DNA from: Pseudovibrio sp. M1P-2-3
Lineage (GTDB): Bacteria > Pseudomonadota > Alphaproteobacteria > Rhizobiales > Stappiaceae
Direction: 5' to 3'
NCBI RefSeq assembly: GCF_031501865.1
Contig: NZ_JARRCW010000002.1
Span: forward strand, 62,001 to 126,000
Length of the DNA stretch: 64,000 nt
The position numbers were made by a program, and so were the translations under genes. Below are positions 52,161-60,043 of this stretch, one piece after another. Every line of letters begins with the position of its first letter. Position 1 is the stretch's first letter. Below the pieces are notes generated by a model. It saw nothing but the letters and a program-made list of their open reading frames with translations. It was not told the DNA's origin and did no database searches.

Positions 52161-52364
52161 TCGCATGAAGTAGAGACAGCAAAGCTCGAAGTGCGTTCAG
52201 GATCTGAATTGACAGTTGCAGTGGTATCTTCAACGCGAACCGGAATAAAGGCTGTCGCTTCCGGGACATCAATGGCGTTAGGTCGGTCAGGCTGGACGTA
52301 TATGGACACCCCCGATATGCAAGCAGTGATTTATGAAACTTTGGAAAGTGAGGTCAGGCACTGA
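52161..52364 (+). pseudogene. gene remnant, 5' truncated
   Basis: An open frame of 67 codons without a start codon runs directly after a stop at 52158. It encodes ETAKLEVRSGSELTVAVVSS...MALGRSGWTYMDTPDMQAVIYETLESEVRH, which looks like genuine protein. Read into the IS it ends at TGA 52362-52364. The frame at 53644 on the other side of the IS110-like element begins HPIAYEQYLKTQE and could be the continuation. The protein is unrecognised. Confidence 0.5.
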
Positions 52365-52557
52365 CGTATATTCGGCCTCTATTTGCGACCTTACTCCGTC
52401 GCGGGCCCCTATGGAGATCCGTCGAACCGGTCCAATTCGCTTACGCGCACTTTAAATGTGCTCCGTCCGGCAGTGGTTTTCCGGTTCTGTCTCAATGACC
52501 ATTTTCCTTAGCTTCTTCGGTCCTGCTCACATAGCTTATCAGGGAGCATTGCCATCT
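52365..52557 (-). ncRNA. candidate bridge-RNA region of the IS110-like element
   Basis: This 193-bp GC-rich non-coding stretch lies downstream of the transposase. IS110-family elements encode a structured bridge RNA in their longer non-coding end, and in the IS1111 subgroup this is the 3' side. Several short stems are visible (for example near TCCGTCGCGGGCC and CCGGCAGTGG...CCGG). Position is the main evidence; no fold was computed. Confidence 0.35.
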
Positions 52558-53580
52558 TCAGCCGATAGCAGTCTCCCGATAAGATTCTTTTGTTTGCAAT
52601 AAAGCCCAGACAATACGGGCCATCTTGTTGGCAAGGGCGACAGCCACCAGCATAGAAGGTTTACGGTCCAACATCCGTTGCAACCATGCCCCCTCACGGG
52701 CACCGCGCAGCTTGGCCCACCGGACCACTGCCATTGCCCCGGTAATCAGAAGGCGCCGAATATCTCTTTGTCCCATCTTGGAGGTGCGTCCCAACCGCTC
52801 CTTACCTCCACTGGAAAACTGTTTGGGAGTTAGACCGAGCCAGGCAGAAAAATCTCTTCCCTTTGTGAAGATCTCAGGCGGCGGCGCAAACGCCAGAATG
52901 GCAGATGCGGTGATCGGGCCGATACCAGGAACTGCCATCAAACGTGTCGCAACTTCCTCCTTTTCGGTTGTTCGGTTGATAGCCTTCAGGAGCTCATTAA
53001 TTTTCTCCTGCAGGCTCACAATCTGATCGAGAAGCATATGACTATAGCTCTCAACCGTTTCTGGCAGGTCCTGCCCCTTTGTTTGGAGCAGTTCTCGCAA
53101 TGCCTTGAGATGAACAATCCCTTTTGCTGCAAGCAGACCATGCTCTGCCAGATGCGCCCGCAAGGCATTAATCGTTTGCGTTCGCTGGCGCACAAACAGA
53201 TCCCGGGTTTTGAAAGCCATACAGCCTCCCTGCTGTTCACTGCTTTTGACGGCAACAAAGCGCATGGTTGCGCGGGAGGCTGCCTCCGCAATGGCCTCAG
53301 CATCTACTGCATCATTTTTCTGCCGTTTGACAAACGGTTTCACATAGACGGGAGGAACCAGTTTTGCCTCATGGCCGAGGCGGTTAATTTCCCGCGCCCA
53401 GTAATGAGCGGTCGCACAAGCTTCCATAGCCACAACAGTCGGGGGCAAGCTTTCTAAAAATGGCAACAGTTTTGCTCTGGAGAGTTTTTTGCTGAAAATC
53501 GGTTTTCCACTCTTGTCGGCACCATGTGCCTGAAAAACATTCTTAGCCAGATCAAGTCCTACTATGTAAAGTTCTTTCAT
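52558..53580 (-). CDS. IS110-family transposase
   Basis: 340 residues. N-terminal RuvC-like DEDD domain with GLDLAKNVFQAHG, VVAMEACATAHYWAREI and QKNDAVDAEAIAEAA. The C-terminal Transposase_20 domain contains MAVPGIGPITASAILAF, FSAWLGLTPKQFSSGGKERLG and GQRDIRRLLITGAMAVVRWA with the catalytic Ser region. Full length, no disruption. Recombination is guided by an element-encoded RNA in this family. Confidence 0.93.
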   Translation of the reverse strand: MKELYIVGLDLAKNVFQAHGADKSGKPIFSKKLSRAKLLPFLESLPPTVVAMEACATAHYWAREINRLGHEAKLVPPVYVKPFVKRQKNDAVDAEAIAEAASRATMRFVAVKSSEQQGGCMAFKTRDLFVRQRTQTINALRAHLAEHGLLAAKGIVHLKALRELLQTKGQDLPETVESYSHMLLDQIVSLQEKINELLKAINRTTEKEEVATRLMAVPGIGPITASAILAFAPPPEIFTKGRDFSAWLGLTPKQFSSGGKERLGRTSKMGQRDIRRLLITGAMAVVRWAKLRGAREGAWLQRMLDRKPSMLVAVALANKMARIVWALLQTKESYRETAIG

Positions 53581-53643
53581 GGACGCCTCCTATACAAGTG
53601 GTCTGACACCACTTTGGCACAGTAAAGCCTGAAAGGGGGTGTC

Positions 53644-53940
53644 CATCCCATCGCTTACGAACAATATCTTAAGACACAGGAAACAAGCATTAGATCCGAT
53701 GCAAGGAATGCGGCTGACCGGAGCACACTCGGGTTTGATGAAACCCGGTGGGCGGTTCTTACCTCAATAGATGCAACAAATCCGAACGCTGGCAGCGCTG
53801 TATTACTCTCATTTAGTAGTGCATCAAGGACTTTCGCGTTGGGTAACGCCCCCGATCTCACCCACTCAATATTTCGAAATTGGCTCCAAAAAATGGAGAA
53901 AAATATACACTGGGACGAACAAGGGAAAGGGGCCGCGTGA
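53644..53940 (+). pseudogene. 3' part of an interrupted gene
   Basis: An open frame of about 98 codons begins at the IS edge (HPIAYEQYLKTQETSIRSDAR) and ends at TGA 53938-53940 with LQKMEKNIHWDEQGKGAA. It has no start codon of its own and lies in the same direction as the 52161 remnant. The joint at ...SEVRH/HPIAYEQ is consistent with one gene cut by the IS, but the exact reading frame across the joint cannot be proven here. Protein unrecognised; alternative is a separate truncated gene. Confidence 0.5.
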
Positions 53941-54101
53941 TGATTAAACAAATCCGATGGCAACTTAGCAAGAAGATATTCAAACTATGGATCTGGGTGA
54001 CCCCTGGCGACTGGTTGGTGCCCATGTTCAAGTCTATTCGTAAGGTAGATGAAAATGAACTTTGGGAGACTAAAGATTCACCAAAATCTAGGGGCAGTTA
54101 G
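53940..54101 (+). CDS. small hypothetical protein
   Basis: 53 residues, basic with a Trp-rich core (RWQLSKKIFKLWIWVTPGDWLVPMFK). The ATG overlaps the TGA of the preceding frame (TGATG) and is preceded by AAAGGGG, so it is coupled to that gene. Probably real given the ribosome binding site and coupling. No family recognised. Confidence 0.5.
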   Translation: MIKQIRWQLSKKIFKLWIWVTPGDWLVPMFKSIRKVDENELWETKDSPKSRGS

Positions 54102-54113
54102 TTAGAGGTGAAA

Positions 54114-54278
54114 ATGACTGAGAAGATCGACTACAACACCAAAGAAGAGCTTGAGGATTTAATCTTAGAAATCGACGTAATACTTGAAACTGGCGGAGTC
54201 GTGGGGACTGCTATGTTCGCCACTCTAGCAGAGCTGGTTAAGCTGAAAAAGTCCGAGCAGCCCAGATCGGCCACTTAA
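54114..54278 (+). CDS. small acidic hypothetical protein
   Basis: 54 residues, starting MTEKIDYNTKEELEDLILEI and ending SEQPRSAT. Helical and acidic. Good ribosome binding site AGAGGTG at 3 nt, 12 bp after the previous gene and 12 bp before the next, indicating an operon of three small genes. Function unknown; size and neighbourhood would suit a chaperone or immunity-type protein. Confidence 0.5.
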   Translation: MTEKIDYNTKEELEDLILEIDVILETGGVVGTAMFATLAELVKLKKSEQPRSAT

Positions 54279-54290
54279 TAGGAGGTGGGA

Positions 54291-54602
54291 ATGACACGAG
54301 ACGAGCAGTTGGAGTTTTACAGTCAAGTTCAGGAAGTTAAGCAGACTGTAGTAGCCTTAAACGGGCCTTACAAAGAAACAACTTCTATTCTGCATCAGTT
54401 AGATCTGATGCATGAGACGTGGGTCGAGGATGAAATCGTAGACTGGGAAGTTTGTGAGAAAGGCATCGTTTTAGACGAGACAACTTCCCAAGATGAAGGT
54501 GGCTGGTTTTGCAAAGGAAACCGCTCTTCGAGAACATCGAGCATCAAACCAGAGCCGTTGCTTGAAAACAAAAAGTGCGAAAGATTGTTGACGCTACCAT
54601 AA
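54291..54602 (+). CDS. small hypothetical protein, 3' end possibly replaced by IS
   Basis: 103 residues from the ATG at 54291, preceded by a perfect AGGAGGTG. Residues 1-85 are helical and acidic. The last 15 codons run into DNA related to an IS630 remnant, so the original C-terminus may have been lost. Third gene of the small operon that starts at 53940. Not recognised. Confidence 0.45.
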   Translation: MTRDEQLEFYSQVQEVKQTVVALNGPYKETTSILHQLDLMHETWVEDEIVDWEVCEKGIVLDETTSQDEGGWFCKGNRSSRTSSIKPEPLLENKKCERLLTLP

Positions 54603-54794
54603 GTTTGTGTGAACTACGGGATGCTCTTTTCATGGCCAAGGGCGTCAAAGTTCATTTCAGATCGATCTCCAATATTCTACATCGGCATGGCTTTAAATAT
54701 AAAACAGACAGTGGAGGCAACAGAGCGGGACAAGCTTCCTGTCCACAAAGCACGCGAGGAATGGCTTGAAGAACGCCAGACTGTAAGGCTTTAG
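54560..54794 (+). pseudogene. IS630-family transposase remnant
   Basis: Two overlapping frames give pieces of an IS630 transposase: RKIVDATISLCELRDALFMAKGVKVHF...FKYKT and, in the -1 frame, TVEATERDKLPVHKAREEWLEERQ. They align with the intact element at 57.7-58.7 kb ([18 protein letters not shown]...[22 protein letters not shown]). Even the frame change lies at the homologous place, although the A8 slippery run has decayed to AAAAC. Only about 75 codons remain. Confidence 0.75.
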
Positions 54795-55217
54795 AACTCA
54801 CAACGCTCCCCATATTTTTCAGGCATGAAACACAATATTGATGGGGTAAATTCAGCCCAGAATAGGCTCTCACTTAAAAGTGAAAGACCCCGTCTTCGCC
54901 TGGCAAGCATGAGTTAATTTGATGAGGTTATGCCTTAAATCGCAACATGTTACATTACAAAAAATTTAGATATCTTCTCCTTTCCAAATACTGAAAATTA
55001 TACTCAATCATTACATTCATGTAATTTAAATATAGATATTTCTACCAATATTTGCTACATAACCTTACGGCAGTTAAGCGATGAAGGAGAAATTAAAATA
55101 GAAAACCCCCAACATCGATAATGTAATAATAAAAGATACGCTCATTAATACATAAATAATCAAAGTTAAACAGAAGCATCTACTATAATATACGCTTCAA
55201 TGATCATCGTTGAGTAG
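54795..55217. other. AT-rich leader of the RTX gene
   Basis: 423 bp with no supportable gene. It includes the perfect palindrome ATTACAT-TC-ATGTAAT at 55010-55025, a CACTT-AA-AAGTG dyad near 54,870, and increasing A+T content toward the RTX start. A promoter region with an operator is the simplest reading. Confidence 0.4.
55010..55025. promoter_or_regulatory. palindromic operator candidate
   Basis: ATTACAT-TC-ATGTAAT, two perfect 7-bp half-sites with 2 bp between, about 195-245 bp upstream of the RTX gene's alternative starts. Unlike the TATCCTA family. Confidence 0.35.
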
Positions 55218-55739
55218 ATGAATTCATATTTAACTCTGATAGTAACTATAAAAGACTGGAAAGCGACTATGACTAGTGCTGTTCAAAAATATCAAGTAGG
55301 TAGAGATGGCGACGACATCCTCCATGGAGATAACGGTTCAGATCACATAAGCGGAGGAAAAGGGGCCGACAAAATATGGGGTTATGGTGGAGATGATACC
55401 CTAGACGGCAATAGAGGTAGTGACAGAGTTGACGGCGGAGGTGGAGACGACATCGTCACTGGTGGCAAAGGAGACGACACTCTTATAGGTGGCGGTGGCC
55501 AGGATACATTTATTTTCTCCCGCGACGATGACAAAGACGTCATTAAAGACTTCAATACCTCTGACGACACAATTTTGCTGGAAGGTTTTGGAAGCAACAA
55601 AAACAGCTTCAACGAAATCATGAACCATGCCAGCAACGAAGATGGCAATGTGGTGATCGATCTGGGAAGTGGTGATGTACTCACACTGAACGGTTTAAGT
55701 AAATCCGATCTAAGCTCGGACGACTTCTCCTTCGGTTAA
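55218..55739 (+). CDS. small RTX calcium-binding protein
   Basis: 173 residues from 55218; an ATG at 55269 (GGAAAG upstream) gives 156. Residues about 28-100 hold seven to eight nonapeptide repeats of the GGxGxDxLx kind (GDDILHGDNGSD, GGDDTLDGNRGSD, KGDDTLIGGGGQD), which bind Ca2+ as a parallel beta-roll. The last 60 residues (DVIKDFNTSDDTILLEGF..., ending DDFSFG) fit an uncleaved C-terminal type I secretion signal. No enzymatic or large passenger domain. It lies near the VCBS adhesin-like gene, which likewise would use type I secretion. Confidence 0.85.
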   Translation: MNSYLTLIVTIKDWKATMTSAVQKYQVGRDGDDILHGDNGSDHISGGKGADKIWGYGGDDTLDGNRGSDRVDGGGGDDIVTGGKGDDTLIGGGGQDTFIFSRDDDKDVIKDFNTSDDTILLEGFGSNKNSFNEIMNHASNEDGNVVIDLGSGDVLTLNGLSKSDLSSDDFSFG

Positions 55740-55763
55740 GTTTCCCAAATAGCACATAGAAAG

Positions 55764-55796
55764 AACTCCGCCAGTTTCCCGAGGTGGAGTTTTTTT
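55764..55796 (+). terminator. rho-independent terminator after the RTX gene
   Basis: AACTCCGCC (55764-55772) pairs with GGTGGAGTT (55783-55791, one G-U pair), followed by a T7 run. 25 bp after the RTX stop. Confidence 0.85.
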
Positions 55797-55951
55797 GTGT
55801 GCGGGTACAGGGCAAAAAAGAGAGCGGAATATCCGCCCTCTTTCAAGTGGGGTAAGTCCAGTTGGTTAGTAAGCGTCTGGGCTGACCGACCTAACGCCCT
55901 TGAAATTCGTGGTTTAAGTTCGGCCTGATTTAATTATGCAGGACTAGACTT

Positions 55952-56338
55952 ATGAGCAAGAAAAACAAGACGTATTGGAGTGAAGAGGACAAGCGCACCG
56001 TTTGTGAGGAAGCTTTGTCGTCCCGTGAATCTATCGCCCAGGTTGCCCGCAGAAACGGGCTTAACAAAGGGCGTCTTTATAATTGGCTTAAGGACAAACG
56101 TTATAATCCTTCCCCAAAGCCTGCCATTGATGCCCCTGAACCTACAGCCTTTGTTCCGGTTAGCGTTGAAAACGCAACTGTATTTGAGAAGTCAGCTCCT
56201 GAATGCTCACCGAACTTTGTTGTTTCAAATTCAGAGTTGGTGATGGAAATCAGGTTGGTTGCAGGACATGAAGTGCGCCTGAGTGGTTGCTTGAATGAGC
56301 AGCAGCTTACCGCAGTTCTCGCGGGGCTCGCCACATGA
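55952..56338 (+). CDS. IS66 TnpA (helix-turn-helix)
   Basis: 128 residues. N-terminal HTH_8/IS3-OrfA-like fold ([39 protein letters not shown]), then the conserved IS66 C-terminal strand region ending [31 protein letters not shown]. Overlaps tnpB by 4 bp (ATGA). Confidence 0.88.
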   Translation: MSKKNKTYWSEEDKRTVCEEALSSRESIAQVARRNGLNKGRLYNWLKDKRYNPSPKPAIDAPEPTAFVPVSVENATVFEKSAPECSPNFVVSNSELVMEIRLVAGHEVRLSGCLNEQQLTAVLAGLAT

Positions 56339-56682
56339 TTCCGGTTCCCAGTAATGCACGCGTGTGGCTGGCCGCAGGCATCACAGATATGCGTTGTGGT
56401 TTTAACACTTTGGCGGCCCGAGCAGAAAATATCCTAAAGGAAGACCCGTTCAGTGGCCATCTGTTTGTATTTCGCGGCCGACGGGGCGATTTGTTGAAGA
56501 TCATCTGGTGGGATACGCAGGGTGGTTGTCTATTTTCCAAAAGATTGGAGCGCGGCCGCTTTGTCTGGCCTGCGGCTAAGAATGGTAAGGTCAGTCTATC
56601 AGCATCGCAATTATCACTCCTTCTAGAAGGAATTGACTGGCGTATGCCGCAGACAACGTGGAAGCCACTCACAAACGGTTAA
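56335..56682 (+). CDS. IS66 TnpB
   Basis: 115 residues, full length: [62 protein letters not shown] and the terminal [15 protein letters not shown]66 Orf2 protein, required with TnpA and TnpC for transposition. The expected tnpC is absent downstream. Confidence 0.9.
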   Translation: MIPVPSNARVWLAAGITDMRCGFNTLAARAENILKEDPFSGHLFVFRGRRGDLLKIIWWDTQGGCLFSKRLERGRFVWPAAKNGKVSLSASQLSLLLEGIDWRMPQTTWKPLTNG

Positions 56683-56726
56683 CCCTTTCAATTCCTTGGA
56701 TTTACTGTTGGAAATCCTGCTTTATA

Positions 56727-57680
56727 TGTTTAGTCCCGCGAGAAGATGGAATCAGTTTATCGTTGACACCATCTTGTAAGGAGGGGCTATGGGACAGGTA
56801 TTACACGGTAGCGCCACGACTACTCACGCGGTTCGATCGGCCATCCAAAAATCGGATGCAACAATCAAAGAGCTGAGTACCCGATATAACATCAATCCCA
56901 AAACGGTTATGAAGTGGAAAAAACGTAGCAGCGTAGAAGATCAACCTATGGGCCGGAAAAATCCTCGCTCTACCGTTCTTACTGTGGCTGAAGAGGCTGC
57001 GTGTATTGCTTTTCGCAAGCACTCTTTACTCGCGCTGGATGACTGCCTTTATGCTCTGCAGGAAACGATCCCGAAGTTGACCCGCTCATCCCTCCACCGT
57101 CTATTCCAGCGCCACGGGATTTCGCGTCTGCCAGCCCCAGATAAGAACAAGACCAAAAAACCTTTCAAAGCCTATCCGATCGGTTACTTTCACATCGATA
57201 TCGCGGAGGTGCGAACTGCGGAAGGCAAGCTTTATTTGTTCGTTGCCATTGATAGAACGTCGAAGTTTGCCTTTGTGGAACTGCATGAGAAAGCCACCAG
57301 AAGGATTGCTGGCAACTTTCTTCGCAACCTCATCATGACTGTACCTTATAAAGTCCACACCGTGCTGACCGACAACGGGACCCATTTCACCGATCCCAAA
57401 GGCGACAGTTGGAATGCTCAGGACGTGAAGCGTATGCTCGCGACCGGTCAGGTCGAACGTATGAACCGCACCATCAAAGAGGCCACGGTTCGACGCTATT
57501 ATTACCAGACACACAACCTGCTGCGCACTCATCTGGAAACGTTCATACAGGCTTATAACTTCGCCAAACGCCTCAAGGCTCTCAAAGGACAAACACCCTT
57601 TGAATACATTACCAAACAATAGACAAAAGAGCCGGACAGGTTCATAAAACAACCACACCATCTCCTCGCGGGACTTAACA
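56727..57680 (+). mobile_element. IS481-family element with intact target duplication
   Basis: Terminal inverted repeats of 23 bp with 21 matches (TGTTTAGTCCCGCGAGAAGATGG at 56727-56749 and its partner at 57658-57680) and a 6-bp target duplication TTTATA at 56721-56726 and 57681-57686. The boundaries are thus certain. It is 954 bp, shorter than usual because its transposase has an internal deletion. Confidence 0.9.
56789..57622 (+). pseudogene. IS481 transposase, internally deleted and with premature stop
   Basis: HTH region KELSTRYNINPKTVMKWKKR, then IGYFHIDIAEVRT and LTDNGTHF with the first two Asp. The reading then jumps from VKRMLATG directly to GQVERMNRTIKEATV, whereas family members carry a further 25-35 residues here. 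After ITKQ a TAG replaces the expected Trp codon, and the frame resumes with TKEPDRFIKQPHHLLAGLN, the normal family C-terminus. The enzyme is therefore dead or nearly so. Confidence 0.85.
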
Positions 57681-57697
57681 TTTATAGTCTTGAGCCT

Positions 57698-58656
57698 TTA
57701 TACTGAAACATATCCAGCTGCCTTGAAGTAATTCCAACACTCTTGGGGTGTGAACAGATCGCATATGTCACCCAGAGCCTTTATCAAGGTCTCAAAGGTT
57801 CTGGCTTTCATTCTGCGTAGGTGTGCTTTGAGCTTGGAAAACGCCATTTCGATAGGATTGAGATCAGGAGAATAGGGCGGCAGAAAAAGGAACCAACACC
57901 CGCTTTGTCTGAGGGCCCTTGCGGCTTCTGGAACTTTGTGTGTGGACAGGTTATCCAGAATGACCACCGTTTTAGGGTGCAAGCATGGAGCCAGTTGTGT
58001 CGTGATATAAGTGGTGAATGCCTTGCCATTCATGGCCCCGTCCAGAACCCAGGGCGCAATGAGTCCCTCGTGGGTCAAACCGGCGATAAAGGTCTGGTTC
58101 TGCCAGCGTCCAAACGGCGCTGTGTCAAGGGCTCGTTCCCCTTTAAAGGCTCGGCCTCGCAGCCGGGTTAAATTCGTTTTAACACTGGTTTCATCGAGAA
58201 ACACCAGTCTCTCAGGCAGATCACGCATTATAGGCTGACGGGTGTGGCGCCATTCATCTCTGGCATTTTGTACATGGAGTTTGCCACGCTCGGTTGCCAC
58301 CAACGATTTTTTTTATAGGTGTAGCCAAGACGGCGCAAAGCCTTGGAGACGGAAGTATGGTGAACCCTCACTCCCTCAGCCATGAAAAGTGCATCACATA
58401 ACTCCATCAACGTGATATCTCCGTCTTGATTGACCAGCTCGCGCAAGAAGGAGAGGTAGGGCTCCAATTTTCCGCCTCCCTTTGGGCGCCCTGTCCTGAC
58501 CGGGATTAAACTCTGCCCCTCCCGAACTTTACGGGCCAAGCGAGATCCTGATGCTGGAGAGATCAGCAGGCGGCGTGCTGCTTCACGCCCGCTCATCCCG
58601 GATAAAATGAGCCTTTTAAAGCGAAGGCGTAAATCAAGTGAAAGTGGCCGGCCCAT
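57698..58656 (-). CDS. IS630-family transposase made by -1 frameshift
   Basis: First frame 58656-58228: HTH ([32 protein letters not shown]) and a linker to [20 protein letters not shown]...LGYTYKK. A run of eight A (58305-58315 region) then allows a -1 shift into the second frame, [17 protein letters not shown]..., which carries [19 protein letters not shown] (first Asp), [11 protein letters not shown] and the DDE-type end [20 protein letters not shown]. Fusion of the two gives about 318 residues, full length. Such A-run frameshifting is common in IS630 elements. Confidence 0.88.
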
Positions 58657-58680
58657 GTGATCTCCTCCCTAAAAGGAGTG

Positions 58681-58890
58681 AATCACAAATCAACCTGATT
58701 GGGAATCCCCAATCGATTCAGCGTTGCGCCTCATTGCTTTAATGGCCTGTCCTTGGAAAAAGGCGGACGCTCTTTAGTCTTGCAAGAAATCTAGAAAGAC
58801 TGATTTTTAGAGGTGCCCTTTAGAGTATAATACCAACGGCACCTGTTTTTGACTCGGGATGAGGATTCCCAAATCACTTGAATTGTGATT
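58681..58890. repeat. inverted pair of about 28 bp shared by two IS630 elements
   Basis: AATCACAAATCAACCTGATT...GGAATCC at 58681-58708 matches the reverse complement of 58863-58890 in about 26 of 30 positions. Each copy lies about 25-50 bp before a transposase start (minus-strand element at 58656, plus-strand element at 58915). They are probably homologous operators or transposase-binding sites of the two elements. Confidence 0.65.
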
Positions 58891-59987
58891 CAACATTGGG
58901 AAAGGAGATTCCCAATGTCAGCGATCCCATTGCGCCGAGACTATGATGCTTCTTCGTTACGAACTCTTGCTTGTCAAAGTAAGGATGTCAGGCAGAGCCG
59001 CCGCCTTCTTGCTCTTGCTGCTGTTTATGATGGGTTGTCGCGCTTGGAGGCGGCACGCATGGGCGGCATGGACCGCCAAACACTGCGAGACTGGGTGCAT
59101 CGGTTTAACGCAGAAGGGCCGCACGGCCTGTACAATCGTAAGATCCCGGGCCGTGTCCGGTGGTTAAATAAAGAGCAAATGGCTGAATTTGCAGATCTGG
59201 TTGAGGCTGGGCCTGATTTACAACAACACGGCGTAATTCGCTGGCGTCGGCGGGATCTGCAAGGTGTGATCGAGCAGAAGTTTGGGGTCAGCTATAGCGA
59301 AAGGGCTATTTCAAGCCTCCTCAGAGTTCTGGGATTTTCTCGGGTCAGCGTTCGGCCACAGCACCCGGCACAGGACGAGCAAGTTATGGAGACATATAAA
59401 AAAACTTCCATGCCCGGCTTAAAGAAATAAAAGCGCGCTTGCCCTCACAAACATCCATGGAAATCTGGTGGCAGGACGAAGCCCGCATTGGTCAAAAAAA
59501 TGGGCTCACCAGAAGGTGGGCAAAAAAGGAACGAGACCACGGGCTCCCAGCGACGGGCGCTATCAATCAACTTATGTATTCGGGGCCATCTGCCCCGCCC
59601 ACGGCAAAGGGGCAGCACTTGTTTTGCCCAAAGCCAATACCAATTCCATGCAGCTTCACCTTAAAGAAATCAGCCGAACCGTCGCCAAAGGGGCGCACGC
59701 AGTGGTCCTGATGGATCAAGCGGGTTGGCATACAACGGCAAAACTGAAGTTGCCTGATAATATAACCATCTTGCTGCTCCCACCCCGTTCTCCGGAGCTC
59801 AACCCGGTTGAAAATGTTTGGCAGTACTTACGGCAAAACTGGCTCTCTAACCGAACCTTTCAAGACTACCAGGAAATTGTCGATGCCGCCTGTTCCGCTT
59901 GGAATAAGCTTATTCAACAACCCCGCGCAATCTCATCAATCGGTAGACGAAATTGGGCGCATACAGGTCAATTATAAGTGCCGTTGG
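58833..59987 (+). mobile_element. second IS630-family element
   Basis: The ends are CCAACGGCAC (58833) and GTGCCGTTGG (to 59987), each bordered by TA (58831-58832 and 59988-59989), the TA target duplication typical of IS630. The enclosed transposase reads through two -1 shifts. Confidence 0.8.
58915..59977 (+). pseudogene. IS630 transposase with two -1 frame changes
   Basis: Starts at ATG 58915 (AAGGAG upstream): RRDYDASSLRTLACQSKDVRQSRRLLALAAVYDG... HTH, to METYKK. A -1 change in an A7 run leads to NFHARLKEIKARL...IWWQDEARIGQKNGLTRRWAKK, where an A AAA AAG slippery heptamer leads by a further -1 change to GTRPRAPSDGRYQSTYVFGAI...VVLMDQAGWHTT...LPPRSPELNPVENVWQYLR. All three DDE residues exist across the frames. 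One shift may be programmed; two in one gene suggest decay unless both work. Confidence 0.8.
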
Positions 59988-60043
59988 TATAAAGCCTGAA
60001 TACAATGTGCTCTAAATACACGCTGAGTTTAGACACTGTAGAT

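Larger units (their letters stand above)
52350..53640 (-). mobile_element. IS110/IS1111-type element
   Basis: Single DEDD transposase with about 195 bp of non-coding DNA on its 3' side and only about 60 bp on its 5' side, the arrangement of the IS1111 subgroup. TCAGGC occurs near both ends in inverted orientation (about 52355 and 53628), like subterminal repeats. No target duplication is expected for this family, so the ends are approximate to within about 15 bp. Confidence 0.7.
55869..56720 (+). mobile_element. IS66-family element, truncated
   Basis: GTAAGCGTCTGGGCTGACCG at 55869 is a typical IS66 left end. tnpA and tnpB follow, but the large tnpC transposase is missing and no right end was found before the neighbouring IS630 element. 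The element is therefore immobile by itself. Confidence 0.75.

Noticed and set aside
55382-55684. Long minus-strand frames opposite the RTX gene.
   Set aside because: They are mirror effects of the GGxGxD repeats and have no independent support.
57821-58238. Plus-strand frames of 75-116 codons across the IS630 transposase.
   Set aside because: They are antisense to conserved transposase motifs with no ribosome binding site.
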